The notes under the pieces were generated by a model. That model searched no databases and was not told the DNA's origin. It saw only the letters and a list, made by a program, of their open reading frames with translations. The position numbers and the translations under genes are program-made. A DNA stretch of 8,429 bases from Candidatus Brocadiaceae bacterium. Lineage in GTDB: Bacteria; Planctomycetota; MHYJ01; JACQXL01; CAKKQI01. The stretch is taken from assembly GCA_919901895.1 (NCBI GenBank), contig CAKKQI010000054.1, forward strand, positions 1 through 8,429, read 5' to 3'. Below are positions 1-6,739 of the stretch, one piece after another (within the stretch, counting starts at the first letter, position 1; every line of letters starts with the position of its first letter).

Positions 1-873
1 CCGCGCCGGCCGATCGGTTCTTTTATCTTTATCGGACCAACCGGCTGCGGTAAAACACTGCTGGGCCGCGCCCTGGCCAAAGTAATGTTCGGCGAAGAAG
101 ACGCCCTGATCCAGATTGATATGTCCGAATATATGGAAAAACACAATATTTCCCGCATGGTCGGCGCCCCGCCGGGTTATGTCGGTTATGAAGAAGGCGG
201 TCAATTAACGGAAAAAATCCGGCACCGGCCCTATGCCGTGGTTCTGCTGGATGAAATAGAAAAAGCCCATACCGATGTTTTTAATATGCTCCTGCAGATT
301 ATGGAAGAAGGACGGCTGACCGACAGTTTCGGCCGGCACATTGATTTTAAAAACGTGATCCTGATTATGACTTCCAATATCGGAGCCGACCTGATAAAAA
401 ATCAAGCGGCCGGTTTGGGGTTCAAAAAACCATCGCTTGATTCTTCTTACGAAGGAATGAAACAACTTCTGACCAAGGAAGTAGAACATCATTTCCGGCC
501 GGAGTTCCTGAACCGGCTGGATGAGGTGATTGTTTTCCGGGCGCTGACCAAAGAAGATTTAAGGGCCGTGGTCACTATTGAAATGAAAGGGGTGGCGAAA
601 CGGTTAAGCGACCGGGGATTAAACGTAGAGTTAACACCCGAAGCGGTTGATTATTTAATTGAACAGGGTTACAATCCTGATTTCGGGGCCCGGCCTTTAA
701 AACGGGCGATTGAACGTTATCTTGAAGACCCGCTTTCCGAGCAGATTCTTAAAGGCGATTACCAGCACTATAATCAAGTCAAGATTACAGTGAAGGATAA
801 TCATTTATATTTTGAGGCCTGCCGCACCACCGAAGAACCGGTCGTTTGTTCACCAAAGACGAACCCCGCCTAA
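1..873 (+). CDS. clpC: ClpC-type AAA+ protein unfoldase, C-terminal part (5' end outside window)
   Basis: The reading frame is open from base 1 and ends at TAA 871-873, giving the last 290 residues. They cover the second AAA+ domain and the C-terminal small domain of an Hsp100 unfoldase. Visible residues (partial numbering): Walker A GPTGCGKT 12-19, pore loop GYVGYEEGG 59-67, Walker B VVLLDEIEKAH 80-90, sensor 1 TSN 124-126, arginine finger in FRPEFLNR 165-172, sensor 2 GARPLKR 229-235. 'GQLTEKIR' after the pore loop and a GLGF tetrapeptide at 138-141, in the place where ClpC/ClpA carry the ClpP-docking loop, favour ClpC over the disaggregase ClpB. The family unfolds substrates with ATP and threads them into ClpP in the cytoplasm. 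The Walker A residue usually Val is Cys here. The N-domain and first AAA+ domain cannot be judged. No clear terminator follows. ClpC/ClpA-type is very likely; ClpB is the alternative. Confidence 0.93.
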   Translation, partial: PRRPIGSFIFIGPTGCGKTLLGRALAKVMFGEEDALIQIDMSEYMEKHNISRMVGAPPGYVGYEEGGQLTEKIRHRPYAVVLLDEIEKAHTDVFNMLLQIMEEGRLTDSFGRHIDFKNVILIMTSNIGADLIKNQAAGLGFKKPSLDSSYEGMKQLLTKEVEHHFRPEFLNRLDEVIVFRALTKEDLRAVVTIEMKGVAKRLSDRGLNVELTPEAVDYLIEQGYNPDFGARPLKRAIERYLEDPLSEQILKGDYQHYNQVKITVKDNHLYFEACRTTEEPVVCSPKTNPA

Positions 874-899
874 ACAAGTGAATGAGGGGAACTTCCGGT

Positions 900-1024
900 T
901 GATCAGGATGGACACAGATTAATTTAATTACCCTTATAGAATTATCAATGTTTATCCGCGTTGTCTTTGTTGAGTATTTTAAGACCTGACCCCTGACCAG
1001 ATAAACACGGATAGACACAAACAT
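900..1024. repeat. intergenic stretch with degenerate repeat words
   Basis: The 192 bases between clpC and the lipoprotein gene hold words that resemble dispersed intergenic repeats of environmental bacteria. There is an 8-bp inverted pair TGTTTATC (949-956) / GATAAACA (1000-1007). The word CCTGACC occurs twice in tandem (985-991 and 992-998) inside AAGACCTGACCCC (981-993), and CCTGACCC recurs at 1505-1512 on the other side of the lipoprotein gene. From memory, AAGACCTGACCCC-like words are common near REP-type repeats in other genomes, but no transposase is visible here. I see no convincing promoter or terminator. Confidence 0.35.
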
Positions 1025-1065
1025 CATTCCGGCCTCGTGTTTGCCATTTAAAGGATCTATTAAAT

Positions 1066-1488
1066 ATGAAGAAAGTCCGGATTGCAATAATCTTAGTTTT
1101 TTTTATGGCATCTCTTATCGGATGCGGTAAATCTGAAAATCCTCCACCTCAACCCCAGTCATTATGGGCATATCTTGAGACATTCCGCAGCAAAACCCAA
1201 ATGCCGACAACTGATGAGATTGTCAGTCAGTTTGGTAAACCTGATACCACAGAAATAGAAATGAACCTGAACGCTACCGCATCATTTCCCGATGATAAAC
1301 AGTTCCTCAAATTTACCGATGAAGATAAAAAGAGCAAATGGGTTCATGTGGTTGCCTGGACATATTTCTTTAAAGGCGACCGGAACCGCTGGGTTAATGT
1401 CTTAGTGCGTAAATCTGATGGCAGTGCGACAGGTTGGGAATGGTTTGAGAATGTCCCGCCGGGGCAGGAAATAGGTCCACCTAAATGA
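1066..1488 (+). CDS. small exported lipoprotein, possibly BamE/SmpA-like fold
   Basis: A 140-residue protein with a lipoprotein signal peptide: MKK, a hydrophobic stretch (residues 6-18) and lipobox LIGC with the acylated cysteine at 20. A short Pro/Gln-rich linker (26-31) leads to a soluble domain. AAGGA at 1051-1055 lies 10 bases before the ATG and supports this start. The domain has a 'MPTTDEIVSQFGKPD' segment (about 46-60) followed by a strand-rich part (VVAWTYFF, WVNVLVRKSDG). This order, a helix ending in 'xGxPd' and then beta strands, is reminiscent of the small SmpA/OmlA/BamE-type domain, but the match is by eye only. Gly at +2 after the cysteine gives no inner-membrane retention signal of the Asp type. 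It lies between repeat-rich spacers and 75 bases ahead of the next gene, so co-transcription is possible but unproven. The function is unknown. Confidence 0.85.
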   Translation: MKKVRIAIILVFFMASLIGCGKSENPPPQPQSLWAYLETFRSKTQMPTTDEIVSQFGKPDTTEIEMNLNATASFPDDKQFLKFTDEDKKSKWVHVVAWTYFFKGDRNRWVNVLVRKSDGSATGWEWFENVPPGQEIGPPK

Positions 1489-1528
1489 AATCATTCGGTG
1501 GACGCCTGACCCAATAATCCGAAATAGT

Positions 1529-1555
1529 ATCCCCACCCGACCATCGGGCAGGGAT
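1529..1555 (+). repeat. imperfect palindrome just before the 1564 gene
   Basis: ATCCC (1529-1533) and CCCGA (1536-1540) face TCGGG (1544-1548) and GGGAT (1551-1555), with CA on both sides as a symmetric internal loop and CCA as the apex. The right arm contains AGGGA (1550-1554), the only Shine-Dalgarno-like word before the ATG at 1564, so an RNA hairpin here would cover it. It belongs to the same style of GC-rich palindrome as those at 2151-2216. Confidence 0.5.
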
Positions 1556-1563
1556 GTAGAATT

Positions 1564-2097
1564 ATGGATATACCAAAAATTACTCCGCTACTTCTTGAGC
1601 AATTGAAAAAAGTCAAGCCCTCCAGAGATGAATTCGGAACAGGCATAGAGTATTATCCCTGCAAGGTTACCTTAAAAGATGGCAGTTCTTTTGATCGGGT
1701 CTATGTCCAGGAGTCCGAATCATACATAACGCATTGGGGCGTCTGGCCTAAAGAGGACAACCATAAAAAATCCATCCCAATTACAGAAGTAGTCCAAATA
1801 GAAGAAAGCCCGTTCCGTCTGCCCGCAAAACTTGCCAATAAGATGTATAAAGCCGGCGAATCAGGTATGGGCTATTGCGTGTTTACGCTGGTTTTAGAAG
1901 ATGGAGAAAAACTGCCTTGTGTTACCGGAAATGCGGTTGATTTCCCTAACCTTCCGCCTGATGTAAATCCGTCAATGATAATTGACCTCCTGCCGCACAA
2001 AGGCAGAGAAGAATTACAGGACGGAAGAGGAAGATCTTTACTTGATCAGTATAAGCACGTCTCAGATTATTATTGGTGTTTATACGAAAAGATATAA
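1564..2097 (+). CDS. hypothetical protein, 177 residues, unrecognised
   Basis: A cytoplasmic-looking protein with no signal peptide or membrane segment. I do not recognise a family. Two segments look alike and may be an internal duplication of a small beta unit: 'CKVTLKDGSSFDRVYV' (about 33-48) and 'CVFTLVLEDGEKLPCVTG' (about 105-122). The second leads into a proline-rich turn (FPNLPPDVNP) and an Arg/Asp-rich tail ending in YYWCLYEKI. Arginine is encoded by AGA in four of six cases, while clpC and groEL beside it use mostly CGG/CGC, which hints at a different origin. The start is the first ATG, with AGGGA nine bases upstream lying inside a palindrome. The lipoprotein gene is 75 bases upstream on the same strand. 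A stand-alone accessory protein, for example immunity-like, would fit the context, but nothing in the sequence shows that. Confidence 0.75.
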   Translation: MDIPKITPLLLEQLKKVKPSRDEFGTGIEYYPCKVTLKDGSSFDRVYVQESESYITHWGVWPKEDNHKKSIPITEVVQIEESPFRLPAKLANKMYKAGESGMGYCVFTLVLEDGEKLPCVTGNAVDFPNLPPDVNPSMIIDLLPHKGREELQDGRGRSLLDQYKHVSDYYWCLYEKI

Positions 2098-2150
2098 GCC
2101 GATGGTCTGATGCCTGGTGACCTTTAAGACGACCGCTACGATTAAGTCGG

Positions 2151-2216
2151 GACGGAGTTTCCGCCTGAGGCGGATCCGTCCTCTGGCGGATATCCCCCGA
2201 TGTAATATCGGGGGAT
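2151..2216. repeat. cluster of perfect palindromes after the 1564 gene
   Basis: First element: GACGGA (2151-2156) pairs with TCCGTC (2175-2180), and inside it TCCGCC (2160-2165) pairs with GGCGGA (2169-2174), leaving apex TGA and a 3-base bulge. A further GGCGGA follows at 2185-2190. Second element: ATCCCCCGAT (2192-2201) and ATCGGGGGAT (2207-2216) form a 10-bp stem with a 5-base loop. The second hairpin is strong enough to end transcription of either the + strand genes or the converging minus-strand gene, but no T-run follows on either strand. A dispersed palindromic repeat is therefore at least as likely as a terminator. Confidence 0.6.
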
Positions 2217-2300
2217 TGTCGCTTCGTAAACCTCGCTGTTTGCCACAAAACTGGGATGCCTGACTGATTTTATAAGGTTGATTACAACCACGAACCGATT

Positions 2301-3344
2301 TTATTCAGAACTTTCCTTATTCGTATCTTTTCCAAACGGTTCATTGAACCAGTTAGGCAATGAAGCATCCTTTTCTTTTTTCGGTGAGTTTAATTTTCCC
2401 GCCAACTCATTTATCTTTCCGGAAGCTTTTTCGGATACCGGTAAAGTCGGATAGTTATTGATAATTTCTTCCAGTTTCTCCGTCATCAGGTCAATTATTA
2501 ACGCCTTATCTTCCTGGTCTAAAGTATCGGGATTTATCTGATTTAACCTTTTTAACTTTTCTTCACCCAGCGTATTGATTTCCGCCAGGTATTCCCGGGA
2601 TTTTTTACAGGGGTCGTAACCGTTATAAACCGCGATTTTCTGGAGTTTATGAATAAGGAAGGTTGAAAAAATTCCTTCCGTCTTCTGATTTTCAAACTTT
2701 TTCCGCAAGGGTTCGTATTGTTCGGTTAGTTGTTGTTGTAATTTGACCTGTGTTTCTTTGATTGAGCGGGCCTCCCGTCTCAGGGCGCCCGGCGTCGGAG
2801 ATGCTAAAATATTCGCATCGCCACTTTGTAATTTATTCCCGAAATGGTCGCACCAGACCAATTGCGGCAACTCGGTTACTTTATATTTAATAGCTAAGGC
2901 GATTTCTTCTTTCAACGGAGTCAATGCGTCTCCGGCCGGTTCATCATCCTTGTTTTTTTTCTTAAGAAATTCTTTTACCACACTCATGTCTTCCGTATAA
3001 TTACCGTCCTCATCGCGATTAAGAATAACTACCAAATAAGTAACGTCATTAATAATATCCGGGATATTTTTAAGGATCGACATACTCGAGGCCAACCAAT
3101 CTTTGTTGTGGGCTTTGAAATAAATTAAAAGCGGTTTACTTTTTTCTTCGGCCTGGGCCAACGCCTTTTTATAATCCGTTACCCATTCAATGCCGCCTAA
3201 TTCATATCCGCCCGAACCGCCGCGCGAGGTCGCCCCTGAAATACTATCATATCCGCGATTAAACAAACCGGGAAAAATCTGCGGACTTAACCAGAACGCG
3301 GCTAACCAGATCACGATACCGATTAATAATCGTTTCCATTTCAT
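2301..3344 (-). CDS. membrane-anchored thioredoxin-fold protein lacking CXXC
   Basis: A 347-residue protein with one N-terminal membrane segment (about 5-20), a Gly/Ser-rich linker (40-50), a thioredoxin-like domain (about 53-175) and a long charged, helix-rich tail (185-347). The domain starts with the typical 'DYKKALAQAEEKSKPLLIYF' (57-76) and keeps the cis-Pro region TELPQ (157-161). Where active proteins have W-C-x-x-C, this one reads N80-K81-D82-W83-L84, so it cannot do dithiol chemistry. The only cysteines are 165 and 246. GGGAG lies seven bases before the ATG and supports the start. It follows apbE by 94 bases on the same strand and may be the last gene of that operon or be transcribed separately. 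A membrane-anchored binding or chaperone-like role outside the cytoplasm is inferred. The family assignment is fairly secure; the function is not known. Confidence 0.82.
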   Translation of the reverse strand: MKWKRLLIGIVIWLAAFWLSPQIFPGLFNRGYDSISGATSRGGSGGYELGGIEWVTDYKKALAQAEEKSKPLLIYFKAHNKDWLASSMSILKNIPDIINDVTYLVVILNRDEDGNYTEDMSVVKEFLKKKNKDDEPAGDALTPLKEEIALAIKYKVTELPQLVWCDHFGNKLQSGDANILASPTPGALRREARSIKETQVKLQQQLTEQYEPLRKKFENQKTEGIFSTFLIHKLQKIAVYNGYDPCKKSREYLAEINTLGEEKLKRLNQINPDTLDQEDKALIIDLMTEKLEEIINNYPTLPVSEKASGKINELAGKLNSPKKEKDASLPNWFNEPFGKDTNKESSE

Positions 3345-3359
3345 CTTTGCACTCCCGTG

Positions 3360-3410
3360 TTAACACAAATCGGCACGAATCCTGCTATGGCTGGACGAAT
3401 TAACACAAAT
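3360..3410. repeat. direct repeat TTAACACAAAT between apbE and the thioredoxin-fold gene
   Basis: The 11-base word TTAACACAAAT occurs at 3360-3370 and 3400-3410, exactly 40 bases apart. CACGAAT follows the first copy and GACGAAT precedes the second. The pair fills most of the 94-base spacer upstream of the minus-strand thioredoxin-fold gene. It could be operator-like or a remnant of the same A/C-rich repeat words found near 1004-1020 and 7440. Confidence 0.45.
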
Positions 3411-3438
3411 TTCACTCCGTGTTTATTTAGATCATCTT

Positions 3439-4485
3439 TTATTCTAATTTACGGGGATAGTTCTTTTGTCCGGTATATTTGATGATCTTGGGCGAACAGA
3501 TAATTTCCCCGGTTTCCGTAATGATAATTACTTCCAATTCAGGTTTTTTTCGGGCTAATTTCAAGGTCTCTTCCGGTCCCATCACAAAAAAAGCGGTTGA
3601 CCAGGCATCAGCCAGCACCGGGTCTGACATTATTACGGAAAGACTAATAACACCCCGGGCCGGCTGACCGGTCTTCGGATTAAAAATATGATGATACCGC
3701 TGCCCATCCCGTTCAAAAAATCTTTCGTAATCACCACTGGTGGACACCGAAGTACCATCATCATCAATTAATAATTCCATAAATATCCCGTCCGGCTGCC
3801 TGGGATTGCGAATACCAATCTGCCAGGAACGGTTATTTATTTTTCCAAAGGCATAAACCTGTCCACCCATTTCTATCAAAGCAGAAGGAATCCCCTCATT
3901 TTTAAAAATTTTTACGGTTTCTTGGATGGCGTATCCTTTGGCGATTCCTCCGAAATCAATCCGTACGCCGGCGGTATCTTTGGTTACCTTCCCGTCCTGG
4001 ATTGATAAATGTTTATTCCCAACCAAGGTCAGCGCGCTCTGGATATCAGACGGTGACGGGATTTCAAAACCGGTCTGCTGGGTCGGTCCCGCTTTAGCGG
4101 GATCACTATAAATCCCCCATCTTCTTACCAGCGGCTCAACTGTAAGATCAAATGCCCCGCCGGACTGCCGGCCCACCTCTTGGGCAATTTTAATCAGGTC
4201 AATGATTTCCGGATCGGTAATCGGAACATTATTATGATTAAACTGGTAGACCGGGCTGGTCTGGTCAAAGGCATTAAATTTCCGGCTGATTTCGGCCATC
4301 CGTTTAAATCCTTTGGCAATCACCGGCTCGACCACTTCCGGTTTCCCCGGTATTTTAATCGTGCAATAAGTATTCATCAAAAAGGAGGAGCGCGCCACCG
4401 GTTCTGTTTGTTTATAAAAAGCATTCAGCCAGCCGGCCACCAGGCCGCTGAGCACCAGGATAATAACTATGATTGCTTTTTTCAT
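3439..4485 (-). CDS. apbE: FAD:protein FMN transferase (ApbE family), membrane-anchored
   Basis: ApbE enzymes use Mg2+ and FAD to attach FMN covalently to a Thr or Ser of exported or membrane proteins such as Rnf and Nqr subunits. The 348 residues are of normal family length. Visible in order: hydrophobic N-terminal anchor (4-20, without a lipobox cysteine), MNTY (37-40), GAFDLTVEPLVRRWG (110-124), IDFGGIAKGYA (176-186), MGGQVYA (206-212), STSGDYERFF (248-257), HIFNPKTGQPA (266-276) and LADAWSTAFFVMG (291-303), whose Asp293 and Thr297 match the metal-site Asp and Thr of the family. An ATG at 4557 in frame would add 24 residues inside the TPR gene. The start at 4485 is preferred because it gives a clean MKK signal-anchor and sits one base after the TPR stop codon (TAATATG), which indicates translational coupling. 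No obvious flavinylation target is encoded in the window. Confidence 0.95.
   Translation of the reverse strand: MKKAIIVIILVLSGLVAGWLNAFYKQTEPVARSSFLMNTYCTIKIPGKPEVVEPVIAKGFKRMAEISRKFNAFDQTSPVYQFNHNNVPITDPEIIDLIKIAQEVGRQSGGAFDLTVEPLVRRWGIYSDPAKAGPTQQTGFEIPSPSDIQSALTLVGNKHLSIQDGKVTKDTAGVRIDFGGIAKGYAIQETVKIFKNEGIPSALIEMGGQVYAFGKINNRSWQIGIRNPRQPDGIFMELLIDDDGTSVSTSGDYERFFERDGQRYHHIFNPKTGQPARGVISLSVIMSDPVLADAWSTAFFVMGPEETLKLARKKPELEVIIITETGEIICSPKIIKYTGQKNYPRKLE
4087..4102. repeat. perfect palindrome inside apbE
   Basis: TCCCGC (4087-4092) and GCGGGA (4097-4102) flank TTTA. The 6-bp hairpin encodes part of the segment DPAKAGP (residues 128-134), which lies between conserved motifs in a region where ApbE proteins vary in length. 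It resembles the GC-rich palindromes of the intergenic spacers. Confidence 0.4.
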
Positions 4486-4486
4486 A

Positions 4487-6583
4487 TTATTCTTTTTCGC
4501 CCCGGATTTTAACCGTATGCAAATTGTATCTAATGTTATCGCTGGTGGCGATTCCAATGCGGAAAACGCACCGGTTTAAATTATCATTTTTAACTTCTAT
4601 GATTTTTTTATCGTTACTGAAAAAAAATAATTTTCCGCCTTGCTTAACAACTTTTAACGGGGTATCCCTGGCGGCGGTAAAACTGCCTGTTTTCATGATT
4701 CTGGAATTTTTAAGCAGATAAACCAGGCAGTCCCTTTCGTTTGGTTTTACCGATTGAAACCTCTTGATGGATGGCCTGATAAAAAACTCATATTTATCTC
4801 CCTGGCCTCCTTTTCCCTCAAGAATTATATCCAGCATTTTTCCTGAAGGGTCGGAGGTAAAATGGATTACCTCAACAGAAAATGTCGCGAGCAATTTTTC
4901 GTACCATTGGATCCGGTCCAGTTTCCGCCAGACTTTGAACGACCCGAGCATCTGGTCAATCTGAACCTTTTCGCTGGTCCATTCGGGATAAGATTCGTTT
5001 AAGTTATAAACTTCAATGGTTTCTTCTTTGGCCGGCTCAATTTCTTCGGCCAGATAAGACGGGTCAAGTTTTTTCAAGTAATCAAACGTGGTTTTATTTT
5101 CCGGTTCAAGCATTAAAACCTGCTGGAAGGCTCGCACCGCAAATTTTTCATATTGCCGGTTGTAATAATCCTCACCTAATTTTATTAATTGCCTCACCCT
5201 GGATTCTTTTATCCTGAGGAAATTCCTGCTTAATATGTCCAGGCGCTGGAGAGAAGCCTGAGCTTCGGACAGGATTTTCTTTTCAGTTTCCGAAAAACTT
5301 TCTTTGTCCATTAATGATTTTACGCAACGATAATAATAGTTAATTGATTCCGGTAAAGCGTGAAGGTTTTCATAAATAACGGCCAATTTGAATAAAGCCG
5401 GCGTATGGTTTTTGTCGTAACGAACGGCTTTTTTAAAATAATTACGCGCCTGAAGGACGTTTTTCTTTAAATTTTTCATTCCCAATTCGTAATACAGGTC
5501 TGCTAACGGCGGATTATGCTCTTTGCCTGGTTCTTCTTTTTCTGACCGGTTGATTAATTCTTCCGCTTCGCGGAGATAAAATTCAAGGTCTTCATCCTGC
5601 GGAGTTATTTCAAGCGCCAGATTAAAAATGTCGGCGGCCAGCAAGTAATCACGATTATCAATCGCCCAGGCGCCTAACCCAACCAGGTCTTCAATAGTTT
5701 CATGATTAATAATAGCCAGTTCTTCAGTAAGTTTTTTTAGTTTTTCCGCCTTGGGCGTTATTTCTTTTCGCAATAAAATTAATTCATCCGGCCGGTTTTT
5801 ATCATGCCCCGATCCGATCGGGACATACTTTTCTATCAGGTTCAGGCACGCCTGGTAATAATGCAATGATTTTTCTTCGTCTTTTAACAAGCCGTAGGTT
5901 TCGCCCAATTTGGCAAATACCTGGGGAAATTCAGAGTTATATTCAAGGGCTTTATTAAGATTGGTGGCCGCTTCCTGATATTCGTTGTTTTTTAAATGTT
6001 CCAGGGCAATCTGATAGGAATTTCCGGCTAATTGTTGCTTATTTTCCAGTTCGGGTATTACCTCCGGCGGCGGTTTAATTTCAGGCAACCCCGGTTGAGG
6101 CGGTCCGGCGTTAACCCCTTTTTCCATTACTTTAAGCGAACGAATAAGTTTTAACCCCATGTAAATCTCGGTAATTTTATTAGTAATTAATTTTTCTTCG
6201 GCCGGGCTGAAAATATCCAACCCGTCAAAACAGATTTTTTTGGCTTCATTTAACAGATCAAGGCATTTGTCTAATTCCCGGTTCCGTTTCAGCAAGTCAT
6301 CAATCTTTTGAGCTTCTTCTAATATAATGGAAGCCGCTTGTATTTTTTCGGCGGACCGTTCTAAAATGGCGCTGTAGTTTTGGTAAACGGCCTTGATTTC
6401 CGCTTTGGCCACGGTAAATTCACCGTTCGGCGTGATAATTTTGGCTTGCTCTCCCTTATCTTCAACCCGGCCGACCATTTTACTGCCGTCGGTCAAGACC
6501 ACCAGATCGGCGTTAAGTCCGAGCGCCGGAATGAAAGCGAAAGATAAAATAAACCAGATTAACCAAATCGTTTTATTACCCAT
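4487..6583 (-). CDS. exported TPR-repeat protein with N-terminal beta domain and C-terminal beta-sandwich
   Basis: A 698-residue secreted or periplasmic protein. A signal peptide (1 to about 25, hydrophobic 6-22) is followed by a small beta domain with 'LTDGSKMVGRVEDKG' (30-44) and 'TPNGEFTVAKAEIKAVY' (51-67), a type often found at the N-terminus of exported planctomycete proteins. A helical segment (70-155) and a Pro-rich linker (160-176) lead to TPR-like repeats near 188-220, 221-253, 300-329, 363-393, 394-425 and 464-496. The last part (about 540-698) is strand-rich and ends NIRYNLHTVKIRG, which suggests a LamG/DUF1080-like jelly-roll of the carbohydrate-binding kind; this is inferred from pattern only. 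No catalytic motif is seen. The ATG at 6583 starts directly at the signal peptide, but its ribosome binding site is weak (AGGT about 15 bases away). It is the first gene of an operon with apbE and may be a scaffold for exported complexes. Confidence 0.88.
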   Translation of the reverse strand: MGNKTIWLIWFILSFAFIPALGLNADLVVLTDGSKMVGRVEDKGEQAKIITPNGEFTVAKAEIKAVYQNYSAILERSAEKIQAASIILEEAQKIDDLLKRNRELDKCLDLLNEAKKICFDGLDIFSPAEEKLITNKITEIYMGLKLIRSLKVMEKGVNAGPPQPGLPEIKPPPEVIPELENKQQLAGNSYQIALEHLKNNEYQEAATNLNKALEYNSEFPQVFAKLGETYGLLKDEEKSLHYYQACLNLIEKYVPIGSGHDKNRPDELILLRKEITPKAEKLKKLTEELAIINHETIEDLVGLGAWAIDNRDYLLAADIFNLALEITPQDEDLEFYLREAEELINRSEKEEPGKEHNPPLADLYYELGMKNLKKNVLQARNYFKKAVRYDKNHTPALFKLAVIYENLHALPESINYYYRCVKSLMDKESFSETEKKILSEAQASLQRLDILSRNFLRIKESRVRQLIKLGEDYYNRQYEKFAVRAFQQVLMLEPENKTTFDYLKKLDPSYLAEEIEPAKEETIEVYNLNESYPEWTSEKVQIDQMLGSFKVWRKLDRIQWYEKLLATFSVEVIHFTSDPSGKMLDIILEGKGGQGDKYEFFIRPSIKRFQSVKPNERDCLVYLLKNSRIMKTGSFTAARDTPLKVVKQGGKLFFFSNDKKIIEVKNDNLNRCVFRIGIATSDNIRYNLHTVKIRGEKE
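5808..5822. repeat. perfect palindrome inside the TPR gene
   Basis: CCCGATC (5808-5814) and GATCGGG (5816-5822) are exact inverted arms around a single base. The element encodes the loop segment VPIGSGH between the second and third TPR-like repeats, a place that tolerates insertion. The arms share CCCGAT/ATCGGG with the palindrome at 2192-2216. Confidence 0.4.
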
Positions 6584-6733
6584 AAATTATAAATGCTTAC
6601 CTGTGCTACTCTGCGAAGTAGCGATACTTCGTTACGAAACACGAATATTAGATCCTTCGTCGCTTTGCTCCTCAGGATCTGCGAAAAATCGCTTAAAGCT
6701 TCGCCGAAAGCGATTTTCCTTAACTTTTTTATG
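6584..6733 (-). promoter_or_regulatory. structured leader of the TPR-apbE operon
   Basis: Between the inferred transcription start (near 6733) and the ATG at 6583 lie three inverted repeats in series. In order of transcription they are AAAATCGCTT (6685-6694) / AAGCGATTTT (6708-6717) with a 13-base loop, AGATCCT (6650-6656) / AGGATCT (6674-6680), and CGAAGTA (6614-6620) / TACTTCG (6625-6631) with a 4-base loop. No T-run follows the last hairpin, so a classical attenuator is not supported. The middle one resembles a widespread repeat type ('GATCCTTCG...CTCAGGATC'), so dispersed repeats are the main alternative to a functional leader. No known riboswitch was recognised. Confidence 0.4.
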
Positions 6734-6739
6734 TTAAAA

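Noticed and set aside
2276..2289. GGTTG-ATTA-CAACC as terminator of the thioredoxin-fold gene
   Set aside because: The stem is only five base pairs and no T-run follows on the minus strand.
874..2300. Insertion sequence or transposase in the accessory stretch
   Set aside because: The two open frames show no transposase motifs, and no long terminal inverted repeats bound the region.
4486..4557. Longer apbE start at the ATG at 4557
   Set aside because: It would put 24 non-signal residues before a clean MKK signal-anchor and overlap the TPR gene by 71 bases; the ATG at 4485 directly follows the TPR stop codon.
6586..6591. TATAAT on the minus strand just before the TPR start codon as a -10 box
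   Set aside because: It lies three bases from the ATG, too close for a transcription start, and no -35 box is at the right distance.
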